Shown here piece after piece: positions 1 through 7,800 of a stretch of DNA of 26,870 nucleotides. Below the pieces are notes generated by a model. That model was given only the letters and a program-made list of their open reading frames with translations, ran no database searches and was not told the origin of the DNA. The translations under genes were made by a program, and so were the position numbers. The stretch lies in the NCBI GenBank assembly GCA_910579055.1, contig CAJTSU010000032.1, forward strand, positions 1 to 26,870. The letters are read 5' to 3'. The first letter of the stretch is position 1. Each line of letters opens with the position of its first letter. The stretch is from an uncultured Mailhella sp. Its GTDB lineage: Bacteria; Desulfobacterota; Desulfovibrionia; Desulfovibrionales; Desulfovibrionaceae.

Positions 1-1640
1 CCGCCGGGAGACACTGCCCCTCCGTCCTCCCCGCCGTGGCCGGGATCAATGACCACCGTGACCGGGACTTCCTCCCGGACGGGAAAGGCCGGGACGGCGT
101 TTCCCCTCCACAGCACCGCCGCCAGGCCGAAGAAGACGCCCGGCTGGAACGCGCCCGCGCCGCCATGAGCGAAACGGAAAAACAGGCCGCGGCGGAAACC
201 TCGGCCCGCCTGCGCGAGGCGCAGACAACGCCGGACAGTCCGGAAGCTCTTGCCTCTATTCCCACCCTGAAGCCGGACGATCTTCCGCGCGAGAACCGCA
301 AACTCCCCTGTGCCCCACGCTCCGACGCAAAGCTCGAAATCCTCCTGCACGATCTGGATACCACGGGCATTCTGTATGGCCGCCTCCTCCTGCCGCTGGA
401 CGGTGTTCCCGCTGATCTGCTGCCCCTTGTTCCCCTCTATGCCCGCGCACTGACCGAAGCAGGCACCAAAAAACATGACTATGTGGAACTGGGGCTGGAA
501 CTGGCCGCACGAACCGGCAGTCTGGATGCTTTCCCCACTTTCCATACCCGTCTCTCCGACGCTTCCGCCATGTCCTTCCTTGAAGTGGCCGGAAAGGCCA
601 CGGCGGACAACGCCGGCCGCCTGGCCGATCTGATGCGGGAAATCCTCGTCGATGCCGATTTCGACCACGCCGAGCGTTTCACCCAGATGGTCATGGAAGA
701 GCGCGCCCGCCTGGAGCAAAGCATCATCCCCTCCGGGCACAGTCTGGTCGGCGCCCGGCTCGGGGGCGGCCTGTCCACCGCCGGAGCGTATGCCGAATTG
801 TGCGGCGGCGTGAGCTATCTGGAATATGTCCGCGCGCTGTCCTCCCGCGTGAAACACGACTGGCCCGGCCTGCTGGCGGATATGCGCCGTCTGCATCATC
901 TTGCCGCCGCCTTGCCGGAAACGGCGGCACAGCGCGCGGTTCTCAGCCTCACCGCCGACAGCGCGACACTGGAAAAAGCCCTGCCCCTGTTCCGGGCCGT
1001 GGCCGACGCCCTGCCCGCCGGAAAGGGCGGAAACGCGGATCGCCCCGCGCTTGTTCGTCCTGGAGCGGAAGGGCTCATTGTCCCGGCGCAGGTCAACTAT
1101 GTGGGCCTGGGCGGCAGCCTGCGCGACACAGGGTATGCTTTCCACGGCTCCGCGCTGGTCGTGCTGCGCCATCTGCGCATGGGCTACCTGTGGGATCGCG
1201 TGCGTGTGCAGGGCGGAGCCTACGGTTCCTTCATCAGCCATAACCGCGCCACCGGCTCCCTTGTCTTCCTTTCCTACCGCGATCCCAACGTGGAGCGCAC
1301 GCTGGAAACCTACCACAACGCGGCGGACTACCTCGGCAACCTCTCCCTGAGCCGGGAGGATGTGGCCCGCGCCGTGGTTGGAGCCATCGGCGACATGGAC
1401 GCCTACATGCTGCCGGGAGCCAAGGGCTCTACAGCCATGTGGCGCAACCTGTGCGGCGATACGGAAGAAATTCGCGCCCGCATCAGGGAGGAAGCCCTGG
1501 GAACCACCCTGAAGGACTTCCACGATTTCGCACCGTGGCTGGCCAGGGTGCTGACCAAAGCCACGCCCTGCGCGCTTGGCGGCTCCGATGTCGAAAAGGC
1601 GGCAAACGCAGCCGGTTGGACGCTCAAAAAACTGCTGTGA
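1..1640 (+). CDS. PreP-like M16C zinc metalloprotease, C-terminal part (5' end outside the window)
   Basis: The reading frame is open from the first bases of the window, so the gene is cut at its 5' end. The zinc-binding HxxEH half of an M16 protease would lie upstream and is not seen. The visible part starts with a charged helix-rich stretch typical of the M16C-associated linker (residues RQAEEDARLERARAAM near position 120-170). It ends with the second M16 fold. The signature is VRVQGGAYGSF followed by LVFLSYRDPNVERTLETYH at about 1195-1320, as in PreP/presequence-protease and insulinase-like enzymes that degrade short peptides. The stop is TGA at 1638-1640. In the first about 100 bases the frame fits the family poorly: frame 1 reads MTTVT near 48, where a PreP beta strand is expected, and frame 3 resumes with FLPDGK. 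A small frameshift or local divergence there is possible. The function of the C-terminal half is well supported. Activity cannot be judged. Confidence 0.85.
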   Translation, partial: AGRHCPSVLPAVAGINDHRDRDFLPDGKGRDGVSPPQHRRQAEEDARLERARAAMSETEKQAAAETSARLREAQTTPDSPEALASIPTLKPDDLPRENRKLPCAPRSDAKLEILLHDLDTTGILYGRLLLPLDGVPADLLPLVPLYARALTEAGTKKHDYVELGLELAARTGSLDAFPTFHTRLSDASAMSFLEVAGKATADNAGRLADLMREILVDADFDHAERFTQMVMEERARLEQSIIPSGHSLVGARLGGGLSTAGAYAELCGGVSYLEYVRALSSRVKHDWPGLLADMRRLHHLAAALPETAAQRAVLSLTADSATLEKALPLFRAVADALPAGKGGNADRPALVRPGAEGLIVPAQVNYVGLGGSLRDTGYAFHGSALVVLRHLRMGYLWDRVRVQGGAYGSFISHNRATGSLVFLSYRDPNVERTLETYHNAADYLGNLSLSREDVARAVVGAIGDMDAYMLPGAKGSTAMWRNLCGDTEEIRARIREEALGTTLKDFHDFAPWLARVLTKATPCALGGSDVEKAANAAGWTLKKLL

Positions 1641-1649
1641 GGAAACATC

Positions 1650-3347
1650 GTGACGCCACTTCATTTTGCCCTGAAACTGGAATGCCTGCCGAACTCTTCC
1701 GCTGTAATCCTGCTAAGGACACAGAAACAAGCCCCAAATACACAAAACGGATCTCACGCAGCCATTCCGGAATTGTGCAGACTGCTGACCGCCGGGGGAC
1801 ATTGCTGTGAAGTCCACGACATGCAGCGCTGGGGACGTGACGACAACGACATAGACGTTGTCGTCCGCATCCCCGGCCCGAAGAGCGTTCGGGATGAAAC
1901 CCTGAGCGTTCCGTACCGCCCCAAACCCTGGAATCTCAATCTGGCCCTTACAGACGACCCTTCACAGCTTCCGCTGGCGGAATATTATGACGGCATCCTT
2001 CCGCTGAATCTTGTCGGTGAGCAGCCGGACGGAGGCGGGCCGGCCCAGCGCCTGGAACGGGAGGTTTTCGCTCTGCTCTCCCCCGGCACAAAAGAAAATG
2101 CGGAGCGGCTGGAACGCATCAGGCTGGCCAGGGAACGCATCTCCAGCGCGGCCTACCGGCAGGGCGGCCCCCTGGTCAGTGTGCTTATCAGTACCCACAA
2201 CCGACGGCAAACCCTCCCCCGAGCGATTGAGAGCCTTATCGCGCAAACCTATAAGGACTGGGAACTGCTCCTTGTACAGGACGGCGGCGTAAGAGTGGGG
2301 GATATCGTCGACTCCTTCCACGATTCGCGCATCCAGCTGATCCGCCGGGAGCAGAACGGCGGTATGGCGCGCGGATACCACACGGCCTTTGAACATGCCC
2401 ACGGCCGGTATATCGCGTGGTTAAGCGATGATGACATCTGGTATCCCGAACATCTGGAACGTCTTATGCTGGCGCTGCGGGAACTGCCGGGCGTCCGTTT
2501 TGCCTATACCGATGCCACGCGGGTTCTGCTGAACATGCGGGAAACTCCTCCGCGCGAGCTTGAGCGCGGCGTTGTTTATGATCGCCAGCTCTGCCTGGCC
2601 GACATCATGGAAAGCAACGGCATCACCGGGATCAGCCCCGTGCACGACCGGGAGTTATACATCCAGGCAGGCGGTCTGGATCCCAAACAGAAAGTGCTCA
2701 TTGATTTCGATCTGTGGCGACGTATGGCCAGTCTTTCCTGTCCTTGCCGCGTTGATGCCGTCACGGCGGAATACTACCTGAAGCAGGGAGACAAACGGGG
2801 GCAACTTACCGCCCTGTACACTAAATCTCCCGGCACCTACCGTGTGCAGCGCCTGCGTGTGCTGAGCAAAAAACTCCCGTTGAAAGCGGCTTCCCCGTTA
2901 TGGGAGGTCTGGCGCCGCCTGCGCCGCCAGGCAGTGCAAAACTACGCCGTGTTCCGGGGCCTGGACGCTCTGGAAGCCAAAGACGAACGTAAGACCGCAA
3001 TATTCCGTAAACTGGCGCGGCGGACGCTGGACCCCTCTTCCATTCAGTGCCTTCGGGATCTCGCGCTCTTTGAACTGGCAAACAGCCATCCGGCCGAGGC
3101 ATTCCAGCTTCTGTTCCAGATACTTACCTCCAACCAATTCGACGCGGAGCCGTCCGATCTGCTCCATGGTTTTCTGGCCGCTCTGCTGGAAAACAATACA
3201 GACCATGCAGAGCAGATTTCAAACATGGCCGCCCGCGCTGAAGCAGTAGCCCACAAGCACCGGCTTCAGCTTTTTTCACCATCCGAGCAGGCTCAGATTG
3301 CCGAGTACCGCGCAAAACTTGCTCAGATGAAACAGGCGGATGTGTAG
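1650..3347 (+). CDS. GT2-family glycosyltransferase with extra N- and C-terminal regions
   Basis: This 565-residue protein starts with GTG at 1650, preceded by GAGGAA overlapping the end of the upstream protease gene, so the two genes are probably co-transcribed. Residues about 174-300 form a GT-A fold glycosyltransferase: PLVSVLISTHNRR at the nucleotide-binding strand, an acidic QDGG at 210-213, and the metal-binding DDD at 260-262 in WLSDDDIWYP. DFDLWRRM near 352-359 is in the usual acceptor-side position. Sugar donor and acceptor are not predictable. Residues about 1-140 do not belong to GT2. The segment DIDVVVRI...PYRPKPWNLNLAL...YYDGI is reminiscent of a GT4-like domain that often precedes or follows GT2 domains in multidomain transferases, so this may be a remnant of such a module (inference). 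The last about 150 residues are helical with a TPR-like feel. No membrane segment is seen, so it is likely cytoplasmic, acting on surface glycan or protein glycosylation. Confidence 0.82.
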   Translation: MTPLHFALKLECLPNSSAVILLRTQKQAPNTQNGSHAAIPELCRLLTAGGHCCEVHDMQRWGRDDNDIDVVVRIPGPKSVRDETLSVPYRPKPWNLNLALTDDPSQLPLAEYYDGILPLNLVGEQPDGGGPAQRLEREVFALLSPGTKENAERLERIRLARERISSAAYRQGGPLVSVLISTHNRRQTLPRAIESLIAQTYKDWELLLVQDGGVRVGDIVDSFHDSRIQLIRREQNGGMARGYHTAFEHAHGRYIAWLSDDDIWYPEHLERLMLALRELPGVRFAYTDATRVLLNMRETPPRELERGVVYDRQLCLADIMESNGITGISPVHDRELYIQAGGLDPKQKVLIDFDLWRRMASLSCPCRVDAVTAEYYLKQGDKRGQLTALYTKSPGTYRVQRLRVLSKKLPLKAASPLWEVWRRLRRQAVQNYAVFRGLDALEAKDERKTAIFRKLARRTLDPSSIQCLRDLALFELANSHPAEAFQLLFQILTSNQFDAEPSDLLHGFLAALLENNTDHAEQISNMAARAEAVAHKHRLQLFSPSEQAQIAEYRAKLAQMKQADV

Positions 3348-3356
3348 CGCTATACA

Positions 3357-3381
3357 GCATTGAACATTTCGTATTCAATGC
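3357..3381. repeat. Perfect inverted repeat after the glycosyltransferase gene
   Basis: GCATTGAA (3357-3364) pairs perfectly with TTCAATGC (3374-3381) around a 9-base loop, starting 10 bases after the stop codon. There is no T-run after it, so it is at best a non-canonical terminator or an mRNA 3'-end stabiliser. Confidence 0.5.
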
Positions 3382-3396
3382 TCAGACTGATGACAA

Positions 3397-3533
3397 GCCC
3401 GGCTTCGCGGCGTTTGCGCCGTCCAAGCCGCAAAGCGGCTTGACGGAAAGTACGGGCGCGCCCGGCGCGCGTTAAAAAGGTTGCTTTTTCGGGGCTCTGC
3501 CCCGTACCCCGTCGGGGGGAATCATTCCCCCCG
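3397..3533. repeat. GC-rich palindromic intergenic block
   Basis: This stretch contains several perfect hairpins in succession: AAGCCGC/GCGGCTT (3425-3431 with 3435-3441), GGGGC/GCCCC (3491-3495 with 3499-3503) and CGGGGGGAAT/ATTCCCCCCG (3513-3522 with 3524-3533). The motif TTTTTCGGGGCTCTGCCCCG, followed by C- and G-blocks, resembles intergenic boilerplate I recall from Desulfovibrio and other GC-rich proteobacteria, so this is probably a copy of a dispersed REP-like element rather than a gene. No plausible open reading frame covers it. Confidence 0.55.
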
Positions 3534-3794
3534 ATCCCCTCAATACTATCGGAACTATCCCCTGTACCGTGAACAGCCCCCGGCCGCCCTTCCCGGCGGA
3601 TCAGCATTCTCAGTATGACTGTAACATATTGAATCCATTGATAATTAAAAACAGGGTTTTTTTACATAACTCCATCCATTTCAACAGGTTAGGCTCTCCA
3701 GAATGAGAATTGCCGCCGGCGGACATATAACGCTTGCCCGGCATGAACTCCTGCGGTATCTAAACAAATTCAGGATTAAATCTAAAGGTTCTAT

Positions 3795-3840
3795 TATAGT
3801 GTGGTGTTGATAATAACCTTGACCGCCGGAGGCACGCGCG
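3795..3840 (+). repeat. Dispersed intergenic repeat, copy A
   Basis: The core CCTTGACCGCCGGAGGC (3817-3833) recurs at 10944-10958 (first 15 bases) and, inverted, at 17928-17944. Upstream similarity GTG-GTTGA-A continues for about 20 bases in copies A and B. All three copies are intergenic. Confidence 0.6.
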
Positions 3841-3860
3841 TGAACACGTAAGGAGCGATG

Positions 3861-3895
3861 CCTCCACCCCGCCGCATGGCCATGCGGCATGGAGG
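3861..3895 (+). promoter_or_regulatory. Long hairpin in the 5' leader of the TPR gene
   Basis: The perfect palindrome GCCGCATGGCCATGCGGC (3871-3888) is flanked by CCTCCA (3861-3866) and TGGAGG (3890-3895). Together they form a two-tier stem about 80 bases before the start codon at 3977. It follows repeat copy A directly. No T-run follows, so a structured 5' leader or an operator is more likely than a terminator. The role is unknown. Confidence 0.4.
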
Positions 3896-3976
3896 GGAGC
3901 GCGGTAAAAAGACACGTCACGCACAATGTTATCATCATGTCCACAGTAGAGCCAGTCTAAAAAACACGGAGCCTTC

Positions 3977-4843
3977 ATGCCCCAAACCCCAAAGACTGCC
4001 CCGGCGCACAGCCATCCCCGCGGCGTCATGCTCGTCAGCACAGCCTGTATCCTCGCCGTTGCCGCGTTTTGCGGCGGATTGTTCACCGGATACCTGCTTT
4101 CTTCCACCAAAAGCATATCCGCCCCGGCAGGGCAGGCGGCCAAAGCCCCGCTCGGCGTACAGAGTGAAGATTCCGGGCATTCGCCGGAATGGCTGGCTCA
4201 TGTCGGGCAGGCCAGGGCCGCGGTTGAAAAAGATCCGGGAGACGCCTCCGCCTGGGCGCATCTGGGCAATCTGTATTTTGACGAAGGGCATACTGCGGAA
4301 GCTGTGGAAGCCTATGAAAAATCTCTGGCGATCCGGCCCGGCGATCCGGACGTGCTCACCGACCTCGGTACCATGTACCGTGCCCTTGGCAAACCGGAGG
4401 AAGCCCTGCTCCGCTTTGATGCGGCTATTGCAGCCCGCTCTGATCACCGCAACGCCCGTTTCAACCGCGGCCTGATCCTGGCGCTCGACCTCGGCCGCCC
4501 GGCGGAAGGCATCGCGGCGTGGAAAGAGTTGCTTGTCCTGTACCCGGATACCACGATGGGCAACGGCACGCCTCTGGCCGAAGCGTTTGCGCCGCTTGCC
4601 GTAGACGCCGCCGCGCGCCTTGAGCAGCAGAACAGAAACGACGAGGCCCTGGCCGCCTACGCCCTGGCACTGAACGAGCAGCCGGACTTCATCCCGGCGC
4701 TTGAGCGTATGGCCGATTTACTGGAACATACGGGTCAAAACAATGAGGCCGCCCCCATCCGCCTCAAACTGAAAGAACTCTCCGCCCATGCGGCATCCGC
4801 GGGCGATGCAGCCGAACACACCGCACCGGCGGCCGGAAACTGA
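3977..4843 (+). CDS. Membrane-anchored tetratricopeptide repeat protein
   Basis: This 288-residue protein has an N-terminal membrane anchor (residues about 17-41, VMLVSTACILAVAAFCGGLF) followed by a periplasm-facing TPR domain. Three canonical 34-residue TPRs are visible at about 90-123 (WAHLGNLYFDEGHTAEAVEA), 124-157 (LTDLGTMYRALGKPEEALLR) and 158-191. A further degenerate pair lies at about 220-270. The C-terminal tail is Ala-rich. The architecture resembles the NrfG/CcmH-type TPR proteins of cytochrome c maturation, but no other maturation gene lies nearby, so only a protein-protein interaction role is supported. The start is ATG at 3977 with a CGGAG-type ribosome binding site. The next gene begins 36 bases downstream, so the two are likely co-transcribed and may work together at the membrane (inference). 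Confidence 0.85.
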   Translation: MPQTPKTAPAHSHPRGVMLVSTACILAVAAFCGGLFTGYLLSSTKSISAPAGQAAKAPLGVQSEDSGHSPEWLAHVGQARAAVEKDPGDASAWAHLGNLYFDEGHTAEAVEAYEKSLAIRPGDPDVLTDLGTMYRALGKPEEALLRFDAAIAARSDHRNARFNRGLILALDLGRPAEGIAAWKELLVLYPDTTMGNGTPLAEAFAPLAVDAAARLEQQNRNDEALAAYALALNEQPDFIPALERMADLLEHTGQNNEAAPIRLKLKELSAHAASAGDAAEHTAPAAGN

Positions 4844-4879
4844 GCCGGCCCCGACGGGACAGCACACAGGGAAACCGTC

Positions 4880-7800
4880 ATGCACAGCATCTTGTCCGTT
4901 TTCCGCAACTTCGGGCCGGGCATACGCCCCGGTTCGAAATCTCGTCCCCTGCTCCTTCATCTGGCAGCAGTGAAGGCTCTTCACTCCGCCTTTGCCCTGT
5001 TTCTCTTTTTTGCCGTTTCTTTCGCCCCGGCTCCAGCGCTCAGAGCCGCGCCTTCCGAAGAAAACGCGCAAACTTCCCCCGGGGCCGTTCCGGCGCGGAG
5101 CGCTCCCGCCCAAACAGAACAGCCCACGCTCATGCCTTCCCGCGGCGGCGTTGCCGTAGGGCATTCCATGCAAAGCCTGATCGACGCCAGCGGCAAGCTG
5201 AATATCGAGGATATCCTCAACAACGATAACGCGCATGCGTTCGCACCGCTGGACATGCGTTCCCTGCCCCGGCAGACGGGCGCGGTATGGCTGCGCCTGC
5301 CCCTGGGCAAACTGTCCGCGGCGGAACTCGGCACAGGATTGGAAAAAGCCCGTCTGGACTTGGGAGATCAGGTTCCCGGAACCCCGCAGGTATGGGTTCG
5401 CGCCGGTGAATCCCACACTCCGCGTCCGGTCACGCCGGATGAAAATGGCCTGTATCCTTTGCCCGGCCTGCATCAGGGCGGGGAAGCGATAGTCCGCCTG
5501 GAGGGACTTCCCGGTCTGTGGTTTTCCCCCTCTCTGCGCGCTCCTGCCGATGCCCTGAATGCGCCGGAACGCCGGGTTCACTCCCTCGCTCTGGCCACGC
5601 TTACCGTACTGCTCATGCTGGCCTTTGTGCGCAGTATCACCGAACGCGGCGATGGACGCATATGGGCGGGTATCTTCGCGGGAGCGGCGCTCATACAGGC
5701 GTTCTGGGGCGTTCCGTCCACTCCCGAAGGCTCCATCCGCCCTCTGGACATGCCCGGTATTCTGGCCGCCGCCATTGCTCTCATGCTTTTGCCGCATGTG
5801 GGGCGGAACATCATGCGCACCCGCTCCTGCGCGCCCGCCGTTGACGTGCTGCTGCTGATACTGGCTCTGCCCGGCGCGGCGCTGGCGCTGCTGCCCATAC
5901 TTCCCGGTCAGGCCTGGACTGCCCGCCTGCTCTCGCTGTGGCCTCTGGGCGCTCTTTTCGCCCTGCTGCCCGCCTTGCTTCTGCTGTTGCGCCGCGAAAA
6001 GGGGAGTTTTCTGTTCTCTCTGGCCTGCTTTGCCATGGCCGCCGGCAGTTTGATCGGCCTGTGGGGGATGGGTGACACGCAACTGACTCCGTTGTGGGGA
6101 CAAGCGCCCCTTATCGGTGTCTGTATCGCCGCTCTGCTCCTGGCTGCCGCTGCCCCCCGCTCCGCATACACGGAAATTCCCCTGTCTCCCGCGGATATTC
6201 CCGACGGAAAAAGCCCGGCTGAACTGCTGGAGATTGAGCATTTCGGCCCGATTGAAGAGCTGCCTCCGCCTCTGGAAGTCAGCTTGGGCGAAGTGGAAGA
6301 GACGCTGCGCGAACCGCTGGATCACCTGATGCGTGAATGCTGTGCGCTGGATCGCGGGCTGAGGCTGCTGGAGGAACCCGCCGAAGGGGAAACGGCACTG
6401 CCAGAGGCCGCGCTGGACAAAGTTCGCCGTTCCCGCGCCGATGCGGAACATGTTTTGAACGCGGCCACGGCGCTGGCCGGACGCATTGCCCGCCTTTCTC
6501 TGGCAGAGCAGGAAAGGCCCGCCTCGCGTGACTGCGTATTCGACCTTCGCCAACTGGTGCAGCTTGCCTTCTCCTCTGTCCAGGCCGACGCCGCGGAAAA
6601 AAATCTCGGCTTGTCCTGGTATATCGCTCCGCATATTGCCCTGCGTTACCGGGGCGACAGCGAACGCCTTTCCCGTGTGCTGGCCGCGCTGCTCACCGAC
6701 GCGGTACGGGCCACGGAGAAAGGCAATGTCTGCCTGCGGGTACGGCGGGAAGACCGTAGCGCCAATCCGGGCCATCTCCAGTTTACCGTGGCCGACACGG
6801 GACGCGGCGCGCCTCCCGTTCACCGCAGTTCCCTTGCGCTGGCCCATGCCTGGGAACTGGCGACCGAGCACGGCGGAGATCTGTTTGTAGACAGTACGCC
6901 GCACGGTGTGGAAATCAGCTTCAGCCTGAACTGCACCGCTCTTGACGCGGAAGATCGGGCCGTGTCCGCTCCGCCTGCGGCCCCGGCCGACAGTGCGGCG
7001 GCGGAACGGAACGTGAGCCCCGGCTCTCCCCTGATTATTCTTGCCTCAACCCGTTCCCTCAATCGCCAGATGTTCGCCTGGCAGCTGCGCGGCGACGATC
7101 ATGAAACATGGGAGGCCCGTGACTGTGCGGAAGCCGTGACGCTGTATAAAAACCGCCCCGCCGCGCTGCTGGTGCTCGACGGCCACATGCCGGAGGACGA
7201 TATCATCCGCGCCGTGGCCGGCGTGCGGCTGTTTGAGGGAGAGCATTCCCTTCCGCTTGTTCCGGTGCTGGGTCTGGCCCTTGATGCGGAACAGGGCGAA
7301 CGCCTGCGGCGGGCAGGCTGTGAATACCTCCTGTATCATCCTCTGGGCCGCCAGGAACTGCGCGACACGGCACGGGCATTGCTGGCCGGGGAATCCCCCG
7401 CGCCTCAAGGCATGCCGTCTGCCATATCCATGAAAAACCGCGCCGTGCCCCCTGTGCCCCAGGCCGGAAGCGGCACGCCCCTTTCCTCTCCCGATGCGGG
7501 CGCAACGGCCGTCCCCCGCGTTGCCGCGTCCTCAGGAACATCCTCGGTTCTTTCCACAGTTGCCCGATCCGACGCTCAGGCAAATGCACAGGCAACCACT
7601 CCCGCGCCTTATTTGAAGAACACGAAGGAAACCACGAACGACACCCCGTCCACCGCAGCGGATATGCCCGAAACTGCATCGGAAGACGCGCCCGCGGATA
7701 CCGCGGCAGAACGCACTGCCAGTCCGAGGGAAAGCGAAATCCGTCCCGAACAAATCCAAACTGCCCAGCCTCCGGCCCAGGATACAGCCTCCAGGGCAAC

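Noticed and set aside
4718..6904. 728-codon open frame on the minus strand
   Set aside because: It lies antisense to the pseudokinase gene, is Gln/Arg/Gly-rich without any domain, and follows from the GC-rich codon bias of the plus-strand gene.
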